NCBI GenBank assembly: GCA_017303615.1
Contig: JAFLCK010000026.1
Span: 1 to 64,000, forward strand
Length of the DNA: 64,000 nt
Direction of reading: 5' to 3'
From: Obscuribacter phosphatis_A
GTDB taxonomy: Bacteria > Cyanobacteriota > Vampirovibrionia > Obscuribacterales > Obscuribacteraceae
Below the pieces are notes generated by a model, which was not told the DNA's origin, ran no database searches, and saw only the letters and a program-made list of their open reading frames with translations. Both the position numbers and the translations under genes were made by a program. Of the stretch, positions 26,464 through 35,513 are shown piece by piece. Within the stretch, counting starts at the first letter, position 1. Each line of letters starts with the position of its first letter.

Positions 26464-27564
26464 ATGACCTTTCAAGCCGTTGTGCTAAGAAGCCATGCTG
26501 GCGGTTATCTGGTGAATCTTGTTGATTGCCTGACCGGGAAAATCTTCTTCTGTCAGGCGCGCGGACGCTTGAAAAAAGAGAGAGTGTCCATAGTCGTCGG
26601 CGACCGTGTGGAAGTCGAGGAGGTTGATGAGGTAGCTTTGACGGGAGTAATCACCGCCCAGCTGCCACGTCGGAACTTACTCGAAAGACCCACGCTGGCC
26701 AACGTCGACCAGGTTGTTATTGTACAGGCCGTCAAGCAGCCCGATTTCTCCCCCCTTTTGTGCGATCGTTATCTAGTACATTTCCAGCTGGCCATGCCGT
26801 TTTCGAAGCCTGTAATTTGCTTCAATAAGAGTGATTTAGCCAGCCAAAATGAGCAGCTAGCTTTAAGAAGTATTTATGAACCTCTTGGATACTTTGTCAT
26901 ATTTGTGTCGGCCCGCACCGGTGCAGGCATAGACGACCTGCGCAATCTGCTGTCGGGTAAGATTTCGGTCTTTGCCGGGGCCTCGGGGGTGGGAAAGTCG
27001 ACGATTCTGAACAACCTTTCACCTGAACTTGAACTTAAGACCGGTGTAATGGAGAACGATTTCGGGGTGGGAAGACATACCACCACCGCCAGTGAACTCT
27101 ATTGTCTAAACCTAAATAACCAGACCTGGGTGGCTGATACACCGGGTTTCAACCTCTATGATTTTCTGCACCCCGAGCCCAAAGATGTAGCTGACCAGTT
27201 TCCCGAAATTGCTGAACAGAAAGATAACTGTCATTTCAAAGATTGTTTGCATACAGTCGAGAAAGGTTGTGCCGTTACAAATATAGATGAGCGTCGCTAT
27301 CAGAGTTATCTGACTCTTGTGGAAGAGAGCAAACTGGTTCGGCAGGAGGCTCGCAAATCATCAACAAAAGTGGAGAAGTCGGTCAAGACTGTAGGTGGTG
27401 ATGGGAACGCCGTCAGTATTCCGCGTCTCAATAAACGCTACAGACAGACATCAAGACGAAAGCAGAAACAAGAGAGCTTTATCACCGATCCAGATCTTGC
27501 TGATGATCTGACACCGGAATCTTTTTCAGATCTTGATGAAGATTTTGATGAAGATTCTGAATAA
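26464..27564 (+). CDS. rsgA: Small-subunit ribosome biogenesis GTPase RsgA
   Basis: RsgA checks late 30S subunits. The order of GTPase motifs is circularly permuted as in the family: G4 NKSD comes first, then the G1 loop GASGVGKST (residues 172-180) and G3 DTPGF. An OB-fold N-terminal region (RVSIVVGDRVEV) precedes. A zinc site (NCHFKDCLHTVEKGC) follows. ATG 26464 is chosen because GGGAG lies just upstream, and the sequence before it runs back into typA on the other strand. The C-terminal 70 residues are Lys/Arg- then Asp/Glu-rich and extend past the usual end. They overlap the convergent membrane-protein gene by 83 bp. Confidence 0.95.
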   Translation: MTFQAVVLRSHAGGYLVNLVDCLTGKIFFCQARGRLKKERVSIVVGDRVEVEEVDEVALTGVITAQLPRRNLLERPTLANVDQVVIVQAVKQPDFSPLLCDRYLVHFQLAMPFSKPVICFNKSDLASQNEQLALRSIYEPLGYFVIFVSARTGAGIDDLRNLLSGKISVFAGASGVGKSTILNNLSPELELKTGVMENDFGVGRHTTTASELYCLNLNNQTWVADTPGFNLYDFLHPEPKDVADQFPEIAEQKDNCHFKDCLHTVEKGCAVTNIDERRYQSYLTLVEESKLVRQEARKSSTKVEKSVKTVGGDGNAVSIPRLNKRYRQTSRRKQKQESFITDPDLADDLTPESFSDLDEDFDEDSE

Positions 27565-28831
27565 GCCCTCTGAGAGTGCCAAGCGTAAGCAAGGCATAAA
27601 TAAAGAAGGGTTGGATCTTGAGAAAATGAAAGACCATCATGAGCATAAAGAAAGGCCAACTCAAGATGGGAAAAGCTAGTACAAGAGCCAAACTTGGTAT
27701 AAGCGATTCGGTCTTTAGGTTTTGGCTTGTGCGATAAATTAGTTCTAGGGCAAAGACCAAAAGCACATAGTCTTGCATATGGCAGTGCGGGCTCGATACA
27801 AGCATAAGGCAAAGGCTTGAGGCAAAGAGTAGATTGCGCTTTTCTGGGCTGGCTGTTTTTTCACGCTTAAACATAAAGTAGATGAAGATAGCCGTTGCCA
27901 GCCAGACGGCAAAGGCGATCTGATGTTCTAGTTTGCCGTCTTGCCCGGTGATGAGAAAGAGTGAACCGCGCAGATTTTGCATCATCTCAGGGGCGACCCC
28001 GGTGACTGCATGTCCGGTTTCGCCTTGCAACAGGGCGCTGGGAAAGTCGAGGATATTTTGTATGCCTAAAAGTAAGGTGCAGGCGGTGCCAAGAATGATG
28101 GCACCGCTGCTGAAACCGGCTAGAAACTTAAGGCGCCCAAGCGCTAGTCCGACAGCCATTATGGCTGGCAGATACTGCAACTTCAATATAACCAGACTGG
28201 CGCTTATCCCGGCAATAAAGTAGCGCCCGCCTGCCAACCAATGCCAGAACAAAAGTATGTCGGGCAAAAGAAAAAGCGAGGTTTGACCAAGTTTAAAGCT
28301 CATCCAGTATGGAAAGGAGGCGAAAGTGGCAATCGGTATTGAGATTTTGGTCTTGAGATTTTGATAGTGGGGTAGGACCGTTTTGACTAAGATAAGCAGG
28401 ATGGCAAGCGCGGTGCCAAAGCACCAGACAAGCCAGGCATGAGACATTGAAAATAGAGAAAGGGGGAGAAAAAGCAGGTACATGACTGGAGCATATTGAT
28501 TGTAAAACGGACTTTCTGGTTTTACCGGCGCAATCAATTGGTTCTGCAGTCGAGCTTGCACTTCGGCATCATAGATGCGGGGCAGTGCTTCCGGCGAGCT
28601 GCTTAGTTTAATTTGCAAGCATTGCTGAGCCAGTCGGGCAGCGGCATAAGAATTGATAAAGTCGCTTACATAGGGCTTGCCTTCAATAATCTGGGCGAAC
28701 ATCTCGCCTTTGCCATAGACCTTGCCTAAATAGGCATAGCCCTGCATTCCCCAGAAAAAGAGCAGCGAAATATAGATAAGCCAGAGTCGGGTGCGATTTT
28801 TGGGGTTGCTAAAGAGCTTTGTAAAACTCAT
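27482..28831 (-). CDS. Polytopic membrane protein, GT87/DUF2029-like glycosyltransferase
   Basis: A protein of 449 residues with about ten to twelve membrane helices. The first is at residues 17-36 (WLIYISLLFFWGMQGYAYLG). The first loop has the DFINSYAAARLA block, where the early acidic residue fits the catalytic loop of polyprenol-phosphate-dependent GT-C enzymes. NQYAPVMYLLFLPL and SFKLGQTSLFLL match the GT87 pattern. Enzymes of this class transfer mannose or other sugars from a lipid carrier on the outer face of the membrane. The tail is a His/Gln/Asp-rich soluble stretch. Its ATG overlaps the preceding dehydrogenase stop by four bases (ATGA), indicating coupled translation. Sugar and acceptor are unknown. 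Confidence 0.75.
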   Translation of the reverse strand: MSFTKLFSNPKNRTRLWLIYISLLFFWGMQGYAYLGKVYGKGEMFAQIIEGKPYVSDFINSYAAARLAQQCLQIKLSSSPEALPRIYDAEVQARLQNQLIAPVKPESPFYNQYAPVMYLLFLPLSLFSMSHAWLVWCFGTALAILLILVKTVLPHYQNLKTKISIPIATFASFPYWMSFKLGQTSLFLLPDILLFWHWLAGGRYFIAGISASLVILKLQYLPAIMAVGLALGRLKFLAGFSSGAIILGTACTLLLGIQNILDFPSALLQGETGHAVTGVAPEMMQNLRGSLFLITGQDGKLEHQIAFAVWLATAIFIYFMFKREKTASPEKRNLLFASSLCLMLVSSPHCHMQDYVLLVFALELIYRTSQNLKTESLIPSLALVLAFPILSWPFFMLMMVFHFLKIQPFFIYALLTLGTLRGLIQNLHQNLHQDLKKIPVSDHQQDLDR

Positions 28832-29829
28832 AAGATTGGCGACTGATTAAGCAAATTAGCTGCAGATTTACCCTGTGCCGCCATGATAACAGCATCTACA
28901 GCCAATCGGGCCATAGCCAGCCTTGTCTCTGCCGTGGCTGACCCTATATGTGGTGCCAAGACGACATTGTCGAGTTTTATCAAAGCCTCTGGAACATTCG
29001 GTTCATAAGAAAAAACATCGAGACCTGCCACTATCCGTTTTTCCACTAGGGCTTTCACTAGGGCTGCTTCATCTACAACTTTTCCCCTTGATGTATTGAC
29101 CAAAATCGCCTGGTCTTTCATCAGTGCTATTTGTTCAGCCCCGATAAGACCGGCTGTGTCTTTATTGAGCGGGCAATTTAAGCTGATGAAATGACTTTCG
29201 CGCATTAGTGTATTGAGGCTGACGCGGCAGGCGCCGTATTTCTCTTGCAACTCTAAGTCTTTCTCATCGCTCTTGAAAGAATCACTATAGTCTGAGCGCG
29301 TATAGATAATGCGCATGTCGAAAGCCTGCGCGCGTCTGGCTACTTCTTTGCCGATGCGTCCCATCCCGACTATGCCGAAGGTCTTGCCGCAAGTTTCATG
29401 TCCGAGCATTAGTTCGTTCTCAAAACCATTCCAGAGACCGGCTCGCACGTATTTGTCGGCTTCTACTATGCGTCTGGCGCAGGCAAGAAAGAGCGAGAAG
29501 GTCAGGTCGGCTGTCGCTTTGTCGAGCACTCCTGGTGTATTCGCCACCAAGATTCCCTGCTCTTTGCAATATTCAAAGTCAATATTGTCAAAGCCTACGG
29601 CGCGCTGGGCGATCATCTTTACTTTGCCGCCTGCCAGGGTTTGACGATCAAGCCTATCTTGCGGTTCAGAAAGAATGACATCAAAAGCGGCCGCCAGCTC
29701 TTGCATCTTATTTAGGGGCAAAGGCTGGGTGCGGTCAATTACTTCTACCTTGACAAATTGTCCGAGCTTGTTTAGCAAGTCTCCAGGCAATTTGCCCAGG
29801 CTGACGGCGCTATGAAATATTGGCTGCAT
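28828..29829 (-). CDS. D-2-hydroxyacid dehydrogenase (NAD-dependent)
   Basis: Closest by sequence to glyoxylate/hydroxypyruvate reductases and phosphoglycerate-dehydrogenase relatives. From ATG 29829 it has 333 residues; an in-frame ATG at 29847 adds six. It carries the NAD-binding GIVGMGRIGKEVARR, the substrate-loop Arg in NTSRGKVVDE, the general Glu in LDVFSYEPNVP, and the catalytic His in APHIGSATAETR. The sequence AQRAVGFDNID precedes the hinge. Substrate choice cannot be decided from sequence. It overlaps the end of glpD by 20 bp and the next gene by 4 bp, so it lies inside an operon. Confidence 0.92.
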   Translation of the reverse strand: MQPIFHSAVSLGKLPGDLLNKLGQFVKVEVIDRTQPLPLNKMQELAAAFDVILSEPQDRLDRQTLAGGKVKMIAQRAVGFDNIDFEYCKEQGILVANTPGVLDKATADLTFSLFLACARRIVEADKYVRAGLWNGFENELMLGHETCGKTFGIVGMGRIGKEVARRAQAFDMRIIYTRSDYSDSFKSDEKDLELQEKYGACRVSLNTLMRESHFISLNCPLNKDTAGLIGAEQIALMKDQAILVNTSRGKVVDEAALVKALVEKRIVAGLDVFSYEPNVPEALIKLDNVVLAPHIGSATAETRLAMARLAVDAVIMAAQGKSAANLLNQSPIL

Positions 29830-31477
29830 AGAGTGTCTGATTCTCATAGAGTGTGCCGACCAGATTTTCTATTTCTTTGGCTATACGCTCATTGTCAAAG
29901 CCCGGCTTATACTTAGCCACCAATTTGGCAACTTTGGGAGCGGCGGCAAGGCACTGTCTGTGGTGTAGAAAAGCGAGCCTAATTCTCCTGGCCAAAATAT
30001 CGACCAAACATTCTGCCAGTTCGTTTTCCACCACGAAGGCTACTTCGGCCATTATCGGTGGAAAGTCGGGACAAATGCGCTCAACCAAGGCCGGCTGCTC
30101 TTCTACAATCTGGAGAATCTTGAGAGCGTCTTTGCCATAAGTGGCAATAATGTGTTCTATAGAAGCTGGGTCTAAGGCTAGCTTTCTTGCCTGGCTCAAA
30201 ACTTTTGCCGAGCTGGTTAGATAATCGTTCTTATCTTCCCAGCCACCAAGCATGATACTGCCGGTTTTTGATGGCAAGGCTGCCACATCGGCTTGCCTAG
30301 CCTTGAGTTTATCCAGCACCATGTCGGTGAGGTGAATGGCAAGCATGCGGTAATTGGTCAGTTTGCCGCCGATAAGCCCGATTATGCCCATAGGACCTGT
30401 GAACAATAGGTGCTCTCTGGAAATATTTTTGGTTTCTTCGCCTTCCGCTAGTACTAGCGGTCTGAGCCCTGCCCAGGAGGCGATTACATCTCGTCTTTCA
30501 ACCGGGCGTTTTCCCTGTGAGCCGTACGAATTCAAGACTGAAATCAGATAGTTTATCTCTTCTTCGGTGGGCTTGGGATTTTCCAGGGGGCCTTCGTAGG
30601 CTAGATCGGTGGTGCCTACCATCAATGTTTTCTGCCAGGGGACGACAAAGACATAACGTCCGTCATCGGTGGGCAAAAATAAGGCGGTACTGGTTTCAAA
30701 ACAAGAGAGGGGCAGCATTATATGGGTGCCTTTGGCCGGCGCTACTTTGTCTTTCCAGTCGCTTTTAATTTGTCTTAGCAAGCGGTCGGTCCAGACCCCT
30801 GCCGCATTGACACAGGCTTTGCCCTTGATTCTTATCTCTTCGCCGCTGATTCTGTCTTTACAGATTACAGCGGCGATATGCTCTTCCGTACCTTCAAAGT
30901 TCACTGCTTCCATATAGTTCAAGCAATGAGCGCCAAATTTGTCGGCTGACTTCAATACTTCCATGACGATGCGCGAATCGTCTGTAATGCAGTCGTGAAA
31001 GCGCAGCGCCCCTTGCACGCCATCGGGTGAAAGAGAGGGAACGGCGCTCAAGGTCGCCTTTCTTGAGAGTCTTTCATGCCGTCTTACACCGGCGGCATTG
31101 ATTGAAAGTATGTCGTAAAGAGTGAGGCCGATATCAGCCTTTAAACCAAAAAATGTCTTGCCTTTTCTCACCGGCAAGACAAAGCTGAAATCTCTCACCA
31201 TGTGCGGTGCCAGTTGTTCTAGAAGACCTCTTTCTTGGCAGAGCTCTCGGGTCAATCTAAATTGCAATTGCTCGAGATAGCGCAGACCGCCGTGGATAAG
31301 TTTGGTGGTGCGGCTACTGGTCCCAGAGGCAAAATCGTCCTTTTCGACAAGGGCCACCGATAAGCCGCGAGAGGCGGCGTCCTGGGCTACTCCAGCCCCT
31401 ACGACACCGCCTCCCACAATAATCAGGTCAAATTCCTTGGTTCTAAATGCTTCGAGAATTTGACTGCGTTTTTGCAT
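29810..31477 (-). CDS. glpD: Glycerol-3-phosphate dehydrogenase, FAD-dependent
   Basis: GlpD oxidises glycerol 3-phosphate to dihydroxyacetone phosphate at the membrane and passes electrons to quinone. The 555-residue protein has the FAD-binding VGGGVVGAGVAQDAASRG, the family block SSRTTKLIHGGLRYLEQ, an APAKGTHIMLP segment, WAGLRPL and GPMGIIGLIGGKLTNYR. The C-terminal helical domain is present (LVDILARRIRLAF). No glycerol kinase or facilitator lies nearby. It follows the Gly-zipper protein gene by only 3 bp and overlaps the dehydrogenase after it. Glycerolipid turnover is a plausible source of substrate. Confidence 0.96.
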   Translation of the reverse strand: MQKRSQILEAFRTKEFDLIIVGGGVVGAGVAQDAASRGLSVALVEKDDFASGTSSRTTKLIHGGLRYLEQLQFRLTRELCQERGLLEQLAPHMVRDFSFVLPVRKGKTFFGLKADIGLTLYDILSINAAGVRRHERLSRKATLSAVPSLSPDGVQGALRFHDCITDDSRIVMEVLKSADKFGAHCLNYMEAVNFEGTEEHIAAVICKDRISGEEIRIKGKACVNAAGVWTDRLLRQIKSDWKDKVAPAKGTHIMLPLSCFETSTALFLPTDDGRYVFVVPWQKTLMVGTTDLAYEGPLENPKPTEEEINYLISVLNSYGSQGKRPVERRDVIASWAGLRPLVLAEGEETKNISREHLLFTGPMGIIGLIGGKLTNYRMLAIHLTDMVLDKLKARQADVAALPSKTGSIMLGGWEDKNDYLTSSAKVLSQARKLALDPASIEHIIATYGKDALKILQIVEEQPALVERICPDFPPIMAEVAFVVENELAECLVDILARRIRLAFLHHRQCLAAAPKVAKLVAKYKPGFDNERIAKEIENLVGTLYENQTLYAANIS

Positions 31478-31480
31478 GGC

Positions 31481-31951
31481 TTATCTTAATTTATCCTTCA
31501 GGAGTCCCATTCCTAGACCGAGTGCTGCACCCACCGCCGCTCCTTTAGCTACGTTTTTGGTCTGACCTCTACCTTTTGAGGCCGACCAGGTGAGACCTGC
31601 TGCAGTAATGGTGCCGTTGGCGACATCCTTTACAACCGGGTGCTTACTCATAATTTTACTAGAATTTACCAGTCCCACGGTGGCTCCTGTTCCTGCCCCA
31701 ATAGCGGCCCCACGCACCAGTCCTTTTCCCGAGACCAGTCCACTGACGGCTCCTGCGGCAGTTCCCACTCCGGCACCAATGGTTGCCTGCCTGACTTTCT
31801 CGTGGTTTTGGAAGAAAGTTTTTACCTTACTTTGGCTGGTGCCTTTGCTCACTCCAGCCTGCAATGTGTCTGCCAGGGCAGGGGTCAGGGCGGCTGCCTG
31901 CATGGTGATTGCGGTAAGGGCTATCGATGCGACTTGGCGAAGGTTACTCAT
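31481..31951 (-). CDS. Secreted glycine-zipper protein
   Basis: ATG 31951 is chosen because CGGAG precedes it by about eight bases; an in-frame start 13 codons upstream would disrupt the signal peptide. The 156-residue protein has a signal peptide ending PALA-DTL. Two glycine-zipper segments follow (ATIGAGVGTAAGAVSGLVSG and AAIGAGTGATVGLV), then another near the end (VAKGAAVGAALGLGMGLLKD). Such Gly-xxx-Gly helices pack tightly in membranes and occur in outer-membrane lipoproteins and pore-forming or channel proteins. It is the first gene of the glpD run with only 3 bp before glpD. The reason for that linkage is unknown. Confidence 0.72.
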   Translation of the reverse strand: MSNLRQVASIALTAITMQAAALTPALADTLQAGVSKGTSQSKVKTFFQNHEKVRQATIGAGVGTAAGAVSGLVSGKGLVRGAAIGAGTGATVGLVNSSKIMSKHPVVKDVANGTITAAGLTWSASKGRGQTKNVAKGAAVGAALGLGMGLLKDKLR

Positions 31952-32456
31952 TTCTTTGCTCCGATTTCTAGTTCTAGCTGAAATACACATAAAACCTGCT
32001 CTTCTATCTAGTAGAGGCTACCATTAAAATTCGTTTTTGCACACCACCCATGATGTCACTGCAGCCCCTACAGGATTTTAGTAGTCGGCGGAAGCCGCCA
32101 ATTTGTTCCTTCTTGAGGATATTTTCGCAGAAAAGTTTTGATTAAATCTTGGCGGGACGTTCTCCGTCTGCCAATGTTCCGCCCGGAAAACCTTTGTGAG
32201 CCGAATTTTACTATCTCTTCGAAACCTTATTTTTTGCCCATATGTCTTCAATTTTGGTTGAATTTACAGGTAAAAAAACGCTCGATTGGCTATCCTTATC
32301 GGTTATCCCTTGCCTTTCGTGAGTGCACAAGTATGAGTACCGTCGAATCGCAGCGGGACGGTTTTTGGATCTGCATTTCTTAGAGACTGTCTAGATGTTT
32401 TTTCCAAAGCCGGCATCCTACATTTCCGAGTTGTCCCAATCTTTTGAGTTGAGTAG
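31952..32456. other. Long divergent intergenic region
   Basis: About 505 bp between the divergent Gly-zipper/glpD run and the TPR-CHAT gene. A small perfect hairpin GGCGG-AAG-CCGCC lies at 32087-32099. The sequence has T-rich tracts, and short open frames look like chance. No RNA family was recognised. Promoters for both directions must lie here, but no convincing -35/-10 pair was found. Confidence 0.4.
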
Positions 32457-35414
32457 ATGAGAAAAACAGTATTTCTGGCATGCACGCTAACTCTGACTAC
32501 ATCGGTCTCGAGCTTTAGTCCCGTATTCGCATCCGATGCAGCTTCTAATTCGAAAGGTAATAGTGCCGCGAGCTCTGCGCCTCTGCCTGTACCCAAGGTG
32601 ACAGACAGGTCGATTGCATCTGAAGCTCTAATTAGGGAGCTTAGGAAAATGACTGAGCTGGAGCAAACCCCTCAGGACTTGGAAAGAGTCAAGAAGCTTG
32701 ATAAAGAAGGGCAGAAATTTTATGACCAGAAGCTTTTCGGTCAGGCGCTCAGCGTTTGGCAAGAGGGCTATGGTCTGGCCCTGGATATGAAATACGCTGA
32801 AGGTCAGGGGCGTGCTTTGACCAATATGGCGAAGATATATATTGACCAGGGTCAGTGGATCAAAGCCAAGCACTTGGGTGAAAATGCCTTGGAAGTATTG
32901 GGTACCGCCGGCAATGAAGTGGCTCTAGCCCAGGCAAGGGTCGTTCTTGCCCAAGCTTATTTTGGTCTTGATAACCCGGTGTGGGCCTTGCAGCAACTCG
33001 ACCAGGCGCTGCGCGCTCTCAATAACGGGCAGCTGGCGGATCCCGAAGAGGGTTCACGCATCATGTATCTTTGTGCCAGTCTGGCGATCAAGTTCGGCAA
33101 GGCCAAAGATGCTGTCAAATTCTTCCAACAGGGAGCCGAGTATAGTTACCAAAAAGGTGACGTAGCCAAAGCTGTTCAGGTAAGGGCGGCTGTGGTCAAC
33201 TCTTTGATCGATCTCGGATGGTTTGTTGCTGCTTTAGAAGAAGCAAATAAGCTTCTCTCTGTTGCTAAATCATCGCCTAAAGATTCAAACGTCTTTCAGG
33301 TTACGGCTTATCAGTCTATCGGTAATGCCCAGTATGCCGCTTGCGAATACGCCGCTGCTCGCAGTTCTTTCGAAACGGCTCTGGCGATGATGTCGAAATT
33401 GGATTCGAAGCAAGTCAACGAAATTGCCCGAGCCAATATTGAAGAAGGTTATGGCTTTGTCTTATCGGCTTGCGGAGATTATGATCTGGCTCGCACAATG
33501 CTTCTAAAAGCTGTGTCGGTGCTCAAAGCCAAGAACGAAACTCTCGCCGTCGCCCAAATTTACAATGCTCTGGGTGTGGTTGAGCTAAATGATGGACAAA
33601 CCGGTAAAGCCATTACCTACTTTCAGCAGGCTTTAGACTATCACGCTGTCATCACACCCAAATCACCCAGGCTGAATGCCATCACAATGGCCAACCTTGG
33701 TTGTGCCGAGGGGCGTGCCGGCTCTTTCCGTGATGCCAAAAACCATCTCACCGGCGCCATCAATGCCATGGGTAAGCAGGTTGATAAGCAGGCCAAAGCC
33801 AAGATTTTGCAGGCGCTCTCTGAAATTTCCTTGAAAGCTTCAGACCTAACCAATGCTGAGTCTTATGCCAAGCAAGCGATTGAGATTTCTACAAAAATCA
33901 ATGATGACTCCAACCTTTGGCGCGCCTACACCATGCTCTCCAAGCTGCAAGGAATCAAGGGTGAAGTGGAACCCGCCAAAGAGTCAATCAATAGTGCCCT
34001 TTCTTATTTCAGATCACCGCAGGCCGGTGACTTCGTTTCGGCTGAGTCGGTTTCGTATCCAACCTCACGCGAAGACATGGCTGCTCTCTTGGTGCAGCAG
34101 CTAGCTGCCCAAGGTTTGACCGAGCCGGCTTTGGTCACAGCTGAGCAAATTAAGGAAGAGAATTTCATTAGTGAATGGAATCGTAAAGGTGCACAGGTCA
34201 AACCTGAAGACCGAGATGTGTATATAGAACTGGCTACGCAGCGGGCGCGCTTGCATGCGGCGGAGGCGGCATCGACTCCCGACCAGGTCACCAAAGAATG
34301 GAAGAGCTGGATGGAAAGATTCGGTGGTTTGGTCAAAACTAACCGAGCTCTGGCTCGGCTGATAGCGCCTGTCCCCACTCATGCCCAAGATATTACGGCT
34401 GCCGTCGAGAAGAATAACGCAGTTGCTATCGACTATCTGGTTGGTCCCGACTTTACAATGGCTTTCACCATCGAGCCGGGCGGACGCATGACCTCTTCGT
34501 CTTTGCCGGTAGGCAGGGCCAGGCTGAAGAGTCAAATCACTTCGCTCTTGACCGCAGCCGCCGGTCAGTCGACCACTGATACCACTGGTAGTGACCCGGA
34601 GCGTGCTGTTCTCAAATCACTTTACGGCGAGCTCTTGCCTGCTGCAATCAGGCAGTTTCTGCCTCGCAATGCCGAGCAAATGTTGGTGGTGATTCCAGAC
34701 GGACCGCTTTACAACCTGCCTTTTGCTGCCCTAATTGACGATCAAGGTAAGTTTCTGGTCGAAAGACATTTGCTCACCATGGTCTCATCTGCCGCTGTCT
34801 TGCTTGATAGTCAGCCGCGCATCGCCGAAGACCTTTCCATAGTAGTGGCTAGAGCAGGCAATGCTCAAGCCTCTGAGAAAGCTGAGACTGAACAGATCGC
34901 CAGCGCGGTGGGCACCGATCGTGTCACCACCCTATCCGGCAAAGACGCTGCTTTAGGTAATCTGGAAGAGCAAGCCCGCGGCAAATCGGTTGTCCACTTC
35001 TCTTCTAAGTTGCCTCTCTTGGAAGCAAATCCATTGCGTTCAGTACTGCCAATACTCTCTGATGGCGTTGATGGTCAGAGTGTTAAGGTAACCGCAGATC
35101 AACTTTGCGGTACCAAGATGGCTAGTGATTTGATTGTTTGGTCTGCTTCTTCGGTCAACTCTAAAGATGTAAGAGGTAATGCAGTCAAGGTATTCAGCCG
35201 CGGGCTCAGCTATGCCGGTGCTAGAAATGTCTTGATGAGTCTCTGGACTCAGCCCGAGAGTAATCGTATTGATGAGATTGTCAACTTCTATAAGAGCAAG
35301 CAATCTGGTCTGGGTTCGGCTCAGAGTCTGCGTAAAGCCCAGCTGGCAGCACTCTCTCGTGATCGCTCACCCCGCACTTGGGCAGCCTTCCAGTTGCTTG
35401 GACCGGGCAACTAA
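32457..35414 (+). CDS. Secreted TPR protein with degenerate CHAT domain
   Basis: A protein of 985 residues with signal peptide (MRKTVFLACTLTLTTSVSS, cleavage near VFA-SDA). TPR units fill about residues 80-510 (for example GRALTNMAKIYIDQGQWIKAK and YNALGVVELNDGQTGKAITY). The last 330 residues match the CHAT caspase-like fold: LLVVIPDGPLYNLPFAAL, VVHFSSK, DLIVWSAS and RGLSYAGARNVLMSLW. The catalytic His position reads Lys851 (HFSSK rather than HFATHG) and the Cys position reads Ser898 (WSASS rather than LSAC). It is therefore probably a non-catalytic scaffold or binding protein. TPR-CHAT proteins are common in cyanobacteria and relatives, often with intact residues. A strong terminator follows. 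Confidence 0.85.
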   Translation: MRKTVFLACTLTLTTSVSSFSPVFASDAASNSKGNSAASSAPLPVPKVTDRSIASEALIRELRKMTELEQTPQDLERVKKLDKEGQKFYDQKLFGQALSVWQEGYGLALDMKYAEGQGRALTNMAKIYIDQGQWIKAKHLGENALEVLGTAGNEVALAQARVVLAQAYFGLDNPVWALQQLDQALRALNNGQLADPEEGSRIMYLCASLAIKFGKAKDAVKFFQQGAEYSYQKGDVAKAVQVRAAVVNSLIDLGWFVAALEEANKLLSVAKSSPKDSNVFQVTAYQSIGNAQYAACEYAAARSSFETALAMMSKLDSKQVNEIARANIEEGYGFVLSACGDYDLARTMLLKAVSVLKAKNETLAVAQIYNALGVVELNDGQTGKAITYFQQALDYHAVITPKSPRLNAITMANLGCAEGRAGSFRDAKNHLTGAINAMGKQVDKQAKAKILQALSEISLKASDLTNAESYAKQAIEISTKINDDSNLWRAYTMLSKLQGIKGEVEPAKESINSALSYFRSPQAGDFVSAESVSYPTSREDMAALLVQQLAAQGLTEPALVTAEQIKEENFISEWNRKGAQVKPEDRDVYIELATQRARLHAAEAASTPDQVTKEWKSWMERFGGLVKTNRALARLIAPVPTHAQDITAAVEKNNAVAIDYLVGPDFTMAFTIEPGGRMTSSSLPVGRARLKSQITSLLTAAAGQSTTDTTGSDPERAVLKSLYGELLPAAIRQFLPRNAEQMLVVIPDGPLYNLPFAALIDDQGKFLVERHLLTMVSSAAVLLDSQPRIAEDLSIVVARAGNAQASEKAETEQIASAVGTDRVTTLSGKDAALGNLEEQARGKSVVHFSSKLPLLEANPLRSVLPILSDGVDGQSVKVTADQLCGTKMASDLIVWSASSVNSKDVRGNAVKVFSRGLSYAGARNVLMSLWTQPESNRIDEIVNFYKSKQSGLGSAQSLRKAQLAALSRDRSPRTWAAFQLLGPGN

Positions 35415-35455
35415 CAGACCTAACAAACTAAGCTAAGTTTAGCTAAGCTAAGCAG

Positions 35456-35485
35456 AAAGGGGCGCTCACTGAGCGCCCCTTTCAC
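35456..35485. terminator. Bidirectional terminator between convergent genes
   Basis: A perfect 12-bp stem (AAAGGGGCGCTC with GAGCGCCCCTTT) has a 3-nt loop and lies between two convergent genes. The T-run after it on the plus strand is short (TTTC). It probably serves both genes. A short AGCTAAG-rich repeat at about 35426-35453 precedes it. Confidence 0.85.
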
Positions 35486-35513
35486 TTTCTATGTCTACCC
35501 TTACTCAGTAGTC

